A DNA stretch of 64,000 nt. It comes from GCA-002733465 sp965230525 (lineage in GTDB: Bacteria; Pseudomonadota; Gammaproteobacteria; Enterobacterales; Kangiellaceae). The stretch covers positions 4,278,001-4,342,000 of the forward strand of contig OZ246008.1 of the NCBI GenBank assembly GCA_965230525.1, in the 5' to 3' direction. This document shows, one piece after another, positions 36,310 through 44,772 of this stretch (the stretch's first letter is position 1; every line of letters begins with the position of its first letter). Made by a program: the position numbers and the translations under genes. Below the pieces are notes generated by a model that ran no database searches, had not been told where the DNA came from, and saw nothing but the letters and a program-made list of their open reading frames with translations.

Positions 36310-36866
36310 AGCGATTAAAACTCAATCGTTGGTTGATCAGTTTTGTAGCATTAATGATGCTGTTATTAGTGTTTTTACCCAGCGATACTCCGCAAATTGA
36401 ACCCGAATTAACCAATATTCCTGACTCTGACTATTTTATGCGTAACGTCACCGTCTACCAATATAATCCGGATGGTTCAATCGCAAACACGCTACGCGCA
36501 ACTCGGATGCAGCACTACATTGAACAAAACCTCTCCATTTTGCAGTCACCCAACATTACTTATAACAAGTCAGACTCGGGTAATTGGCAACTAAGGTCGC
36601 CCCAAGGTGAGCTAATTAATAACACCATTCTGACCTTAAAAGACCAGGTTACTATCGAAGAGTTTTCTCAAACTAATCAATCTCAAGCAAAAATTGAAAC
36701 TAGAAATTTAACCATTGATCTGCAAAAAAATATCGCGGCCAGCAACGAAAGTGTTTTAGTTGTTAGCCCTTTGTTTAAAACTGAAAGTGTCGGTTTCGAA
36801 TTTGACTTGTCCAACGAAATTATAAAACTCAAAGCCGACGTAAGAACCGAGATTTACCAACAATGA
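36306..36866 (+). CDS. lptC: LPS export protein LptC
   Basis: Single-pass inner-membrane protein (membrane segment about 10-25) with a periplasmic beta-jellyroll that takes LPS from LptB2FG and passes it to LptA. 186 residues, normal length. The sequence DYFMRNVTVYQYNPDGSIANTLRA (in parts) and the DQVTIEE strand region are family-like. GTG start at 36306 overlaps the kdsC stop. Confidence 0.93.
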   Translation: MKRLKLNRWLISFVALMMLLLVFLPSDTPQIEPELTNIPDSDYFMRNVTVYQYNPDGSIANTLRATRMQHYIEQNLSILQSPNITYNKSDSGNWQLRSPQGELINNTILTLKDQVTIEEFSQTNQSQAKIETRNLTIDLQKNIAASNESVLVVSPLFKTESVGFEFDLSNEIIKLKADVRTEIYQQ

Positions 36867-37612
36867 AACAGATCACTAATAAAAAAACACGTTGGGGATT
36901 TTCTCAAAGTATTCTCTCTCTGTGTTTCGTTATTTTATCTCCACAGGCTATTTCAAATAAGCAAGTAACAGAGCAAGTATCAGAGCAAGCGCCAATAAAC
37001 CTTCGCGCAGACAGCTCAAGGTTAAATGGTAAAACTGGATTGTTCGAGCATTGTGGTAATGCCCAACTTACACAGCTCAATATTTCCATCAAGGCGGATT
37101 GTATTAACGGCAAACGACGAGACGATGGTGGCTATGACTTTATCGCGGCGTCCGGTTCGGCCAATCTAATTCAATACGATGCTGAAAAAAAAGAAAAACT
37201 CGATATTAAAGGCGAACTGATTGAGTATAAAGTGCAGCAAAAACAATTTAGAATTGCAAAAGCCGCGGACCTGAAGTTATCAAATGAGCAAAAAGATAGC
37301 GTACAAATTTTGGCAGAAAGTATTAACCTCGACAACCGTAATGAGCAAAGCCGACTGATTACAGCTAAAGGCTCGCCGTTAAAAATAGTCCTAGCCAGAC
37401 TCGGAACGGTTGATTTAGAAGCCGTTTCAAAGCAGCTAACCTATAACACCGGCAGTTCTCAATTAAAGCTTGCTGAGGATGTGATTGCTAATTTAGAAGT
37501 CGGTCAAATTTCGGCGGGGCTTTTCGAATATAACAGCAATACCAAAGAGTCCAGTTTCACCCGCTCAAGTGACCAGCAAGTTGAAATTATCCAACAAGAG
37601 AAGCAGCCCTAA
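36863..37612 (+). CDS. lptA: LPS transport periplasmic protein LptA
   Basis: Periplasmic bridge protein of 249 residues; signal segment at about 12-32, then the OstA/LptA beta fold (INLRADSSRLNGKTGLFEHCGNAQLTQ in parts; YDFIAASGSANL). It is longer than E. coli LptA (185) by a C-terminal second beta portion (about 170-240). Two cysteines (CGN, KADCING) may form a disulfide. ATGA overlap with lptC, TAATG overlap with lptB. Confidence 0.92.
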   Translation: MKQITNKKTRWGFSQSILSLCFVILSPQAISNKQVTEQVSEQAPINLRADSSRLNGKTGLFEHCGNAQLTQLNISIKADCINGKRRDDGGYDFIAASGSANLIQYDAEKKEKLDIKGELIEYKVQQKQFRIAKAADLKLSNEQKDSVQILAESINLDNRNEQSRLITAKGSPLKIVLARLGTVDLEAVSKQLTYNTGSSQLKLAEDVIANLEVGQISAGLFEYNSNTKESSFTRSSDQQVEIIQQEKQP

Positions 37613-38337
37613 TGACCCAACTTGCAGCCAATAATTTAGCTAAAATTTACTCTGGAAAAAAAGTGGTTTCCGACGTTTCCTTTAAGGTTGCGGCCGGTGA
37701 AGTTGTCGGCTTACTTGGCCCAAACGGTGCCGGAAAAACCACTTCGTTTTATATGGTGGTCGGCTTAGTCAATGCCGATGGCGGCACAGTTAGCTTAGGC
37801 GAACTCGATATTACCTCGCATGCTATGCATGATCGCGCAAAAATGGGCATTGGTTACCTACCTCAGGAAGCTTCTGTTTTTAGAAAAATGACAGTTGAAG
37901 ATAATTTGTTATCAATACTCGAACTCAATAAAAGCCTGACGCCAGCCCAACAAAACGAAAAAATGCAAAGCTTGCTCGAAGAGTTCAAAATTACTCACAT
38001 AAGGCAAAGCCTCGGTATGAGCCTTTCTGGCGGTGAGCGAAGACGCGTAGAAATAGCCAGAGCACTTGCCAATGAGCCAGCATTTATCTTACTAGACGAA
38101 CCTTTCGCTGGGGTTGACCCAATCTCAGTCGGTGAAATTAAAGGAATTATCAAACACTTGAAAGAACGAGGTTTAGGAGTACTAATCACCGATCATAATG
38201 TTAGAGAAACATTGGATGTGTGTGAACGCGCTTACATTGTTGAGTCTGGACAGATCCTGGCGCAAGGCAGCCCCGATGAAATACTGCAAAATAAAGATGT
38301 AAGACGAGTCTATCTTGGGGAAGACTTTAAAATCTAA
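37612..38337 (+). CDS. lptB: LPS export ATPase LptB
   Basis: Cytoplasmic ABC ATPase of the LptB2FG extractor, 241 residues. Walker A GPNGAGKTT (36-44), Q-loop YLPQEASVFRKMTVEDNLL region (83-100), signature LSGGERRR (138-145), Walker B ILLDEPFAGVDP (159-170), switch His in TDHNV. The family-specific C-terminal VYLGEDFKI is present. Last gene of the kdsD-lptB operon. Confidence 0.97.
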   Translation: MTQLAANNLAKIYSGKKVVSDVSFKVAAGEVVGLLGPNGAGKTTSFYMVVGLVNADGGTVSLGELDITSHAMHDRAKMGIGYLPQEASVFRKMTVEDNLLSILELNKSLTPAQQNEKMQSLLEEFKITHIRQSLGMSLSGGERRRVEIARALANEPAFILLDEPFAGVDPISVGEIKGIIKHLKERGLGVLITDHNVRETLDVCERAYIVESGQILAQGSPDEILQNKDVRRVYLGEDFKI

Positions 38338-38697
38338 CCGTGTCGGCCGCTAATCAAAGCGGCAGTTCACCCTCGCTCGCCCCATCTCATTTGGAAAATT
38401 CTTTTCCGTCAAATGAATTCACCTCCGTTGAGTTGAATTCACCGAACTTCATCACCATGGTAATGGTAGTGGAGTTAAAAAATACCAGATTAGATCTCTT
38501 TTAGCTCATTATTTAATCAACTGTTTCCAAGCGGTTTATTATAACTCCATCGCAGTTCACAATTTCACTATTACAATAAGTCGATATATGGAATTAATTT
38601 GCTCAAACACGGTCAAAAACTGCTATAGTCATTACTATAGGAATAACAAAACCAGTTGTGAAAAAAGACAATAATTCTCCTCTGGAATAAATACTGA
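38338..38697 (+). other. 360-base region before rpoN
   Basis: No gene seen. It holds a 6-bp hairpin right after lptB (GCCGCT / AGCGGC, 38346-38363, no T-run), a nested hairpin CATTT-GGAAAA-TTC-TTTTCC-AAATG at 38388-38415, and a 9-base direct repeat GAATTCACC at 38415 and 38435. An extended -10 (TGCTATAGT) is at 38621-38629. Confidence 0.45.
38621..38629 (+). promoter_or_regulatory. extended -10 promoter of rpoN
   Basis: TGCTATAGT fits the TGnTATAAT extended -10 pattern, with no good -35. Transcription would start near 38636, about 60 bases before rpoN. Confidence 0.5.
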
Positions 38698-40200
38698 ATG
38701 AAACAATCTTTACAGCTTAAGCTCAGTCAGTCTCTTACAATGACACCTCAGTTGCAACAAGCAATCAAGCTGTTACAACTGTCGAGCCTAGACCTCGAAG
38801 CTGAAATCCAAGACGCGCTTGAATCAAACCCACTACTAGAGGTCGAGTCTAATCAAGATTCTGCTAATGGCGAGGATAAAGCGACCACTAATGAAGCCAG
38901 CCGCGAATCCACCGCTAAAGAAGACAAAGACACAACCGAGTCGCTAAATAACGACACCATTGACACAGATTTAGTTGCCGATACCCAATGGGAAGATTGG
39001 GGTTATGTTTCCCAGGGTGCTGGCTCAAAATCAGATGATAACAGTCAATTCGAATACCAGGGCGAAACCAGTGAATCACTGCGAGACCAACTGGTGTGGC
39101 AAGTGAATATGACTAAACTATCAGAAACCGATCGCGCAATTGCGATGATTCTTATCGATTCCATCGATGACTCCGGCTTTATGAAAGCTGAGATTAGTGA
39201 TGTTGTAGAGATGCTCCAAGAAAACAATGAGCATTCGACGGAGTTGAATAGCGACGATTCAGAAAACCAAATTCAACAAGCCGAAGTCGAAGCGGTTTTG
39301 CATTTTATTCAAAGCTTTGAACCGGCTGGCATTGCAGCCCGCTCGCTTCAAGAATGCTTACTTATTCAACTGAAACGGCTACCTCAAGAAACACCTGATA
39401 TTTCACTTGCAAAACAAGTAGTTGAGACTCAATTTGACTATTTGGCAAATCGAAATTACCGACAGGTAATGAAAAATTTAAAATTAACCGAAGCACAACT
39501 TAAGGCCGCTTTATCGGTTATTCAAACCCTTGATCCGCGGCCAGGCAACCAGCTGAATCAAAATAATGCCCAATACATAAAGCCGGATGTTTACGTAAAG
39601 AAAAATAAATCGGGTGAGTGGACTGTTGAATTAAATTCTGAAAGCACGCCCACGCTGAGAATTAATAAAGACTACGCTGCGCTGATTAAACGCGCGGATA
39701 ACAGCTCAGATAACCAATTTATTAAAAATAATTATCAAGATGCCAAGTGGTTTATCAAAAGTTTACTCAGCCGTAACGAAACCTTGCTTAAAGTAGCTAC
39801 TTCTATCGTGGAAAAACAAGTTGGCTTTTTAGAGTACGGAGAAGAAGCGATGAAACCTTTGGTGCTGCACGATATAGCGGAAGAAGTTGAAATGCACGAG
39901 TCGACTATTTCAAGAGTGACAACACAAAAGTATATGCATACACCGCGAGGCATTTTTGAGCTTAAGTATTTTTTCTCCAGCCACGTCGGGACAGCGTCCG
40001 GTGGCGAGTGTTCATCAACTGCGATTCGTGCCGTCATCAAGAAACTTGTCGCTTCAGAAAACCAGGCCAAACCGCTAAGCGACAGTAAAATAGCAACATT
40101 GCTAAAAGAGCAAGGCATTAAAGTAGCAAGAAGAACGGTGGCAAAATATCGAGAAAGTATGTCGATACCGCCATCCAATGAGCGTAAAACGTTGCTCTAG
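38698..40200 (+). CDS. rpoN: RNA polymerase sigma-54 factor RpoN
   Basis: Sigma-54 of 500 residues. Region I is the Gln/Leu-rich start (KQSLQLKLSQSLTMTPQLQQAIKLLQLS in parts), region II an acidic linker (about 50-120), then the core-binding and HTH domains (HESTISRVTTQKYMHTPRGIFELKYFFS in parts) and the RpoN box ARRTVAKYRESMSIP near the end (about 472-490). Full length. It leads rpoN-hpf-ptsN-rapZ-ptsO as in other gammaproteobacteria. Confidence 0.97.
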   Translation: MKQSLQLKLSQSLTMTPQLQQAIKLLQLSSLDLEAEIQDALESNPLLEVESNQDSANGEDKATTNEASRESTAKEDKDTTESLNNDTIDTDLVADTQWEDWGYVSQGAGSKSDDNSQFEYQGETSESLRDQLVWQVNMTKLSETDRAIAMILIDSIDDSGFMKAEISDVVEMLQENNEHSTELNSDDSENQIQQAEVEAVLHFIQSFEPAGIAARSLQECLLIQLKRLPQETPDISLAKQVVETQFDYLANRNYRQVMKNLKLTEAQLKAALSVIQTLDPRPGNQLNQNNAQYIKPDVYVKKNKSGEWTVELNSESTPTLRINKDYAALIKRADNSSDNQFIKNNYQDAKWFIKSLLSRNETLLKVATSIVEKQVGFLEYGEEAMKPLVLHDIAEEVEMHESTISRVTTQKYMHTPRGIFELKYFFSSHVGTASGGECSSTAIRAVIKKLVASENQAKPLSDSKIATLLKEQGIKVARRTVAKYRESMSIPPSNERKTLL

Positions 40201-40261
40201 TCGAGCAGCTTGGTATGCGCCCAATTAACCAGTTTCCATCAACAACAGAAGGAAGTGCACT

Positions 40262-40549
40262 ATGCAAATAAATCTTACTGGTCACCATTTAGACCTCACT
40301 GATGCGCTAAGAAATTATGTTCATGACAAATTTCGCAGGTTAGAGCGACACTTCGACCATATAAACAACGTCCATGTGGTTCTCGAAGTCGACAAAGTAA
40401 GGCAAAAAGCAGAAGCAAAGTTAAACGTAAACGGCGGTGAAATTTTTGCCACTAGCGAGGAAGAAGTAATGTATGCAGCCATTGATTCACTGGTCGATAA
40501 ATTGGACCGACAGGTCATAAAACATAAAGAAAAAATGATTCGCCACTAG
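40262..40549 (+). CDS. hpf: ribosome hibernation promoting factor HPF
   Basis: Short HPF of 95 residues that binds between the 30S and 50S interface and supports 100S dimers in stationary phase. It begins MQINLTGHHLDLTDALRNYV and has the family segment KFRRLERHFDHINNVHVVLEV in pieces. Length fits the short gammaproteobacterial form. AAGGAAG site before the ATG. Between rpoN and ptsN. Confidence 0.95.
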   Translation: MQINLTGHHLDLTDALRNYVHDKFRRLERHFDHINNVHVVLEVDKVRQKAEAKLNVNGGEIFATSEEEVMYAAIDSLVDKLDRQVIKHKEKMIRH

Positions 40550-40705
40550 CTGCTTTTAAAACCCCAAGCAAATATCGGCGGTGTGACGCCGCTGATCTTT
40601 GCCCCACTCTTCTATTTAAACCACTCCGTTATTCACTCCCAAAGTGAATTAGTCCGTTAATATTGTTTTATTTTACATATTTTAGAGTGCGCAGAGATAT
40701 AGGTA

Positions 40706-40714
40706 TGCTAAAAT
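40706..40714 (+). promoter_or_regulatory. extended -10 promoter of ptsN
   Basis: TGCTAAAAT fits an extended -10 element about 47 bases before the ptsN start. The 211-base gap after hpf also holds a 5-bp hairpin CGGCG/CGCCG at 40576-40591. So ptsN-rapZ-ptsO may be transcribed separately from rpoN. Confidence 0.45.
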
Positions 40715-40760
40715 CTGTCGAATCGAAAGCAGCCCGCAAATGCAAACTTAGTAAATCTTA

Positions 40761-41228
40761 ATGAATATCAGTGAACTTCTATCGCCAGACGCAACGCTGG
40801 TTTGTGACAATATTTCTAGCAAGAAAAAAATGCTGGAAAAAGTCAGTGAGATTTTGGCGGAAAAAGTTAATGCAAAACCCAAAGAAGTATTCGAAAGTCT
40901 CTTGTCCCGAGAAAAACTCGGAACGACTGCGCTTGGGGAAGGTGTGGCAATTCCACATGGTCGAGCTCAATGCTGCGACCAAGTTACCTCAGTTTTTCTA
41001 TTATTAGAAACACCGATTGATTATGACGCAAGAGATGGTAAGCCGGTCGACATAGTGTTCGCGATTGTGGTACCCGAAGAGGCGCATGCCGAACACCTAA
41101 AGCATCTCGCTAAAGTGGCCGAAATACTGTCTAATCCTCGTAATTTGTCACAAATCAGAAATGCTCATTGTAGCGAGGCTCTTTACGAAATATTAGAACT
41201 CGCTGCGGAGAAATTGGATAAGAAGTAA
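40761..41228 (+). CDS. ptsN: nitrogen-PTS EIIA protein PtsN
   Basis: EIIA-Ntr regulator of 155 residues, phosphorylated by NPr and acting on potassium and nitrogen responses. The phosphorylated His66 sits in LGEGVAIPHGRA; SREKLGTTALGEG before it and the IVFAIVVPEEAHAEHLKHLAKV stretch (in parts) after it are typical. Normal length. 14 bases before rapZ. Confidence 0.96.
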   Translation: MNISELLSPDATLVCDNISSKKKMLEKVSEILAEKVNAKPKEVFESLLSREKLGTTALGEGVAIPHGRAQCCDQVTSVFLLLETPIDYDARDGKPVDIVFAIVVPEEAHAEHLKHLAKVAEILSNPRNLSQIRNAHCSEALYEILELAAEKLDKK

Positions 41229-41242
41229 GGAGTGATAATCGC

Positions 41243-42100
41243 ATGAAAAGGATATTTCTCAGTGGCCGTTCAGGTTCCGGGAAAACCGTTGCTTTGAGAG
41301 CGCTCGAAGATCAAGGCTTCTATTGTGTCGATAATATTCCTATAAATTTAATTCCCGAGCTACTCAAGCAAACCGAAGAAAAATACCCTGAACTCGCAAT
41401 TGGTGTGGATGCTAGAAATATTCCAGCAAGTGACGACGAGTTCGATCGTGTTATGAAGCACTTACAAAGTAAGGGCAAACAGTTCCAAGTTATTTTTATT
41501 GACGCTAACGATACCACCTTACTTAAGCGATTCAGCGAAACACGACGTCGTCATCCTCTAACAGCCGAAGGACTTTCATTAGCCGAAGCCATCACGGTTG
41601 AAAAGCAACGTTTAGAGCCAATTACTCGCTATGCCCAGCTTGTGATTGATACCACCACTAAAACTCCGCATGAGCTGTGTGAAACCATTGTTAATCGCGT
41701 AATGGGAGATAATGAGACACAAATTAGTCTATTGTTTAAGTCATTCGGTTTCAAACATGGCGCTCCAACCGATGCGGATTTTGTATTTGACGCTCGTTGT
41801 CTCCCCAACCCCTATTGGGAAGAAAGCTTACGGCCATACAACGGCACTGATCAAGCCATTATTGATTATCTCGAGGAAGCGCCAAGTGTGCAAGAGTACT
41901 TTTGGCAACTAAAAACCTTTTTGCATACTTGGATCCCAAGGTTTGAAGAAGGCAACCGCAATTACCTAACCGTCGCAATTGGTTGCACGGGTGGACAACA
42001 TCGCTCGGTATTTATGGTCGAAAAGCTTGCCGCTGCCTTTGCCCCTTTATTTCATGATATACAAGTTCGGCATCGGGAATTACAACCCAAAACTCCATGA
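41243..42100 (+). CDS. rapZ: RNase adapter protein RapZ
   Basis: P-loop protein of 285 residues that in E. coli presents small RNAs (GlmZ) to RNase E and tunes glucosamine 6-phosphate synthesis. Walker A is SGRSGSGKT (about 7-15); RRRHPL and the C-terminal IGCTGGQHRSVFMVEKLA are diagnostic. AAGGAG precedes the ATG. Overlaps ptsO by four bases. Confidence 0.96.
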   Translation: MKRIFLSGRSGSGKTVALRALEDQGFYCVDNIPINLIPELLKQTEEKYPELAIGVDARNIPASDDEFDRVMKHLQSKGKQFQVIFIDANDTTLLKRFSETRRRHPLTAEGLSLAEAITVEKQRLEPITRYAQLVIDTTTKTPHELCETIVNRVMGDNETQISLLFKSFGFKHGAPTDADFVFDARCLPNPYWEESLRPYNGTDQAIIDYLEEAPSVQEYFWQLKTFLHTWIPRFEEGNRNYLTVAIGCTGGQHRSVFMVEKLAAAFAPLFHDIQVRHRELQPKTP

Positions 42101-42387
42101 ACAAATTCGAGCGAGTGATCAAGCATTGTATCGTTCCTAATAAAAAAGGACTCCACGCACGTGCCGCGGCACAGATAGTGGCTAAATCCTCGGAATTTGA
42201 TTGTGAAGTCTCAATTACCCATCAACAAAAAAGCGCTAGTAGTTTAAGCTTAATAAAACTCCTTACGCTCGATGCACCACAAGGCTCAAAGTTAATACTC
42301 AGTGCTCAAGGACAGCAGGCTCAACAAGCAATCGATGCCGTATGTAGTTTAATTGAGAATGGCTTCGGCGAACTGGACTGCCAGTAA
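42097..42387 (+). CDS. ptsO: HPr-like phosphocarrier NPr
   Basis: HPr-family protein of 96 residues that passes phosphate to PtsN. The active His20 is in NKKGLHARAAAQIV; ASSLSLIKLLTLDAPQGSKL carries the helix with the second (Ser) site region. Its ATG overlaps the rapZ stop (ATGA). Last gene of the rpoN cluster. Confidence 0.94.
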   Translation: MNKFERVIKHCIVPNKKGLHARAAAQIVAKSSEFDCEVSITHQQKSASSLSLIKLLTLDAPQGSKLILSAQGQQAQQAIDAVCSLIENGFGELDCQ

Positions 42388-42407
42388 AATCCATCAAGGT
42401 TTGAAGA

Positions 42408-42545
42408 ATGAGCTTGCCTCTTTTCTGGTGCCGGCTAGCCGTTGCGGTTATGCTAGCAATCGAGATTATAGTTACGGAACTGGCTTCCCATATGACTACG
42501 ATTAACTATAACTTTTCAAAGTATCGACCCGCGCGAGGCAAGTAA
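42408..42545 (+). CDS. possible small one-helix membrane protein
   Basis: A 45-codon frame begins 20 bases after ptsO and has one hydrophobic stretch (residues about 6-24, FWCRLAVAVMLAIEIIVTE). An AAGG lies about eight bases before its ATG. It overlaps the 3' end of convergent lepB by 40 bases. It may be chance or a decayed gene; I call it only because it continues the operon. Confidence 0.25.
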   Translation: MSLPLFWCRLAVAVMLAIEIIVTELASHMTTINYNFSKYRPARGK

Positions 42546-43186
42546 TAATTGTCTTTATCAAACGAAATGATCACTCGTTCAGCACGGCCAACTAACTCAC
42601 TTCGTGGCACTAAACCAATCACTCGCGAATCCGCACTATTGTCTCGGTTGTCTCCCATGACCCAAAAATAATCAGGCGGCACCGGGGTCGCAGCAAACGA
42701 TGAACGATGCGACATAAAAGGCGCAATCTGCACCTGATATTTTGGCGAACTAGCTTGCGCTTCGGAAAACGCGGTTTCTTGTAGTTGATAGTAAGCTTTA
42801 TCGGAAGCACCACTGGATGGCTCAATAACGGTCATGCTCAACGGCTGTTGATTAATGTACAGCTGATTATTTTGCATGGCAACCACATCACCCGGAACAG
42901 CAATCACTCGCTTAATTAATCGATCGTTTGAAGCCGCCGAATTAAATACAATAATATCCCCGCGATTAGGCTCCGCATGGCGATTTAAATTGATATCCGT
43001 TAAAGGAATTTTGACATCATAAGCGAGCTTGTCGACCCAGACCCTATCGCCAATCAAAATGCTCGGCTTCATTGAACCTGAAGGTACGTGATACCAATCC
43101 GCTACAGCACTTCTAAAAAACAACAGCAAAAACAAGAACGTGATAACCCCTTTATTATTTTGCCAAAATGTTTTCACTGCTTTCAT
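42506..43186 (-). CDS. lepB: signal peptidase I
   Basis: Type I signal peptidase of 226 residues from the ATG at 43186, which has AAGGA nine bases before it; a TTG at 43225 in the same frame has no such site. One membrane segment (about 12-30) leads to the catalytic Ser in PSGSMKPSI and Lys in RLIKRVIAVPGD; the WVMGDNRDNSADSRVIG box is present. E. coli LepB has two membrane segments; this shorter type has one. It is not next to lepA or rnc, so it is a second or relocated copy. Confidence 0.92.
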   Translation of the reverse strand: MKAVKTFWQNNKGVITFLFLLLFFRSAVADWYHVPSGSMKPSILIGDRVWVDKLAYDVKIPLTDINLNRHAEPNRGDIIVFNSAASNDRLIKRVIAVPGDVVAMQNNQLYINQQPLSMTVIEPSSGASDKAYYQLQETAFSEAQASSPKYQVQIAPFMSHRSSFAATPVPPDYFWVMGDNRDNSADSRVIGLVPRSELVGRAERVIISFDKDNYYLPRAGRYFEKL

Positions 43187-43348
43187 TTTTTCATCCTTAC
43201 TCACTAAATTACGCTTTTTGGTCAACTAAGTTTAAACTCTGTAGTTGACTACTTGGAAAATTCATACTCATGAAGAATAAATCCAATCAATTAGTTTAGT
43301 CTCGTACTTAGCTAATTTATTACCAGTAATTTTCGAGCTGCTGTTCTT

Positions 43349-44242
43349 TTAAGCACTTTCTAGCTGAACAGTTTCTACTAACCAATCGATAAACGCCTTG
43401 ATTTTAGGTCGTTGTGCCGACTCGATCGGACAAACTACATCATAAGACAGGTCACTTTCCATCATTAATTCAAAGGGTTGTACTAAACGACCTGCTTTAA
43501 CTTCTGCTTGCGAAAGAACGATATGTCCCATCGCGATGCCCTGACCAAAAATTGCCGCTTGTTGCACCATGCTCGAATGACTAAATACCGGCCCTCTATT
43601 TAATTCAATCCCACTGACACCCGCGAGTCTTAACCAACGCCGCCAATCATTGGTGTTAAAGTCATGTAATAAATTATGGTATTTGAGATCTTCGGGAGAG
43701 CTCAATGGCAAATCGCCTTCCAATAAAGAAGGTGCACACAAAGGCGTCAAGCGTTCATTTAATAAAGTCACACTATGCAATCCCGAATACCCTCCACTCT
43801 CATAATAAATTGCAATGTCAACATCCTCTTGTAAAAAATCAACAGTCGCATCACTTGCTTTGAGGCGAACTTCAATATCCGGATAAATTTCATTAAAGCG
43901 GGATAAGCGAGGAATTAACCATTCTGTTGCAAAGGTCGGTACCACGCTAACGGTTAAAGCCCCACCTGCCACTTGCGCCTTAATTTGATCGGTTGCCGAT
44001 GTTAGGCTTTCAAAAATATCTCTAATTTTTGGCCAATAGTTTTGCCCTTCGTCAGTAAGTAATAACTTACGATTACGTCTAATAAACAAGGGAATCCCAA
44101 GAAACTCTTCTAATGCTTTTATCTGATGACTGACAGCCGCTTGGGTCACAAAGAGCTCATCAGCGGCCCGAGTAAAGCTCAAATGTCGCCCGGCAGCCTC
44201 AAAGGCACGCAAGCTTTTAAGTGGAGGTATTTTTCTGGCCAA
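43349..44242 (-). CDS. LysR-family regulator (GcvA-like)
   Basis: Regulator of 297 residues. N-terminal winged helix at 1-65 (PLKSLRAFEAAGRHLSFTRAADELFVTQAAVSHQIKALEEFLG in pieces) and a substrate-binding domain after 90. The start PPLKSLRAFEAAGRHLSF is of the GcvA/AmpR subgroup. It is divergent from the leader of the CtlX-like gene with about 80 bases to that promoter, so it may control it; the ligand is unknown. Confidence 0.92.
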   Translation of the reverse strand: MARKIPPLKSLRAFEAAGRHLSFTRAADELFVTQAAVSHQIKALEEFLGIPLFIRRNRKLLLTDEGQNYWPKIRDIFESLTSATDQIKAQVAGGALTVSVVPTFATEWLIPRLSRFNEIYPDIEVRLKASDATVDFLQEDVDIAIYYESGGYSGLHSVTLLNERLTPLCAPSLLEGDLPLSSPEDLKYHNLLHDFNTNDWRRWLRLAGVSGIELNRGPVFSHSSMVQQAAIFGQGIAMGHIVLSQAEVKAGRLVQPFELMMESDLSYDVVCPIESAQRPKIKAFIDWLVETVQLESA

Positions 44243-44322
44243 TGTCTATCTCTCAAATAATTAAGTGGACTAGCGATTTATTCGCATTAGTTTTTCTAAT
44301 GATTAGCATTATAAATGATCGT

Positions 44323-44350
44323 TTGAATCCTCGCAATTTGAGCGTATAGT
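44323..44350 (+). promoter_or_regulatory. sigma-70 promoter of the ctlX leader
   Basis: TTGAAT and TATAGT stand 16 bases apart, predicting a transcript start near 44357, about 415 bases before the CtlX-like gene. It is 81 bases from the divergent LysR-type gene, which may act here. Confidence 0.6.
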
Positions 44351-44379
44351 ACGCAGCATATTCAGTTGCTACTCATTTT

Positions 44380-44484
44380 ATGAATTGCAGGTATATGTCT
44401 CCAAATTCAAGATTTCTTGAACATGGGTCGAAGTTAAATTCGCTAGCGCCTTTTGACTTCAACACGCCGGAATGCGTGTTTTAG
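44380..44484 (+). CDS. candidate leader peptide before the CtlX-like gene
   Basis: A 34-codon frame from ATG 44380 (or 29 codons from ATG 44395, four bases after an AGG) sits just behind the promoter. The peptide ends NSLAPFDFNTPECVF. Its last codons form the first hairpin of the leader (AACACGC / GCGTGTT, 44461-44480). Position and structure suit a regulatory leader peptide, but nothing shows that it is translated. An NSxxxFDF resemblance to the E. coli ornithine-sensing leader SpeFL is short and may be chance. Confidence 0.4.
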   Translation: MNCRYMSPNSRFLEHGSKLNSLAPFDFNTPECVF

Positions 44485-44489
44485 ATTTT

Positions 44490-44515
44490 AAACAATCAAT
44501 CAATTGATTGTTTTT
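44490..44515 (+). terminator. AT-rich hairpin in the ctlX leader
   Basis: A perfect 10-bp stem (AAACAATCAA / TTGATTGTTT) with a TCAA loop runs into TTTTT. It lies six bases after the leader ORF stop and could be a weak terminator or an anti-terminator element. Confidence 0.5.
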
Positions 44516-44639
44516 GATCGTCGGATCATGTGGATCCTCTTTGAGTGTTGTTTTATTTCTGTCCTAACAGAATTTTGTTAGTAAAATTTGTGATTTCCTA
44601 CCCCTTTTGGTCCAAATGAATCACACAATAATTGCTAAT

Positions 44640-44669
44640 AAGGCTTGCAGCTTGCAAGCCTTTTTTTTT
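44640..44669 (+). terminator. strong intrinsic terminator 100 bases before the CtlX-like gene
   Basis: A 10-bp stem (AAGGCTTGCA / TGCAAGCCTT, loop GCT) is followed by an uninterrupted T-run. It points along the plus strand, yet the only thing between it and the promoter is the leader. It is therefore either an attenuator for ctlX or the end of a small RNA of about 310 bases. Confidence 0.8.
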
Positions 44670-44772
44670 GACCAAATTCCAGCTATCATCGCGCAACCCT
44701 ATCAAAGAGCTTGTCGCTCAACCACGCTAATTATCAAGATTAGACAAATTAATTTTCAATTGGATATTACTC

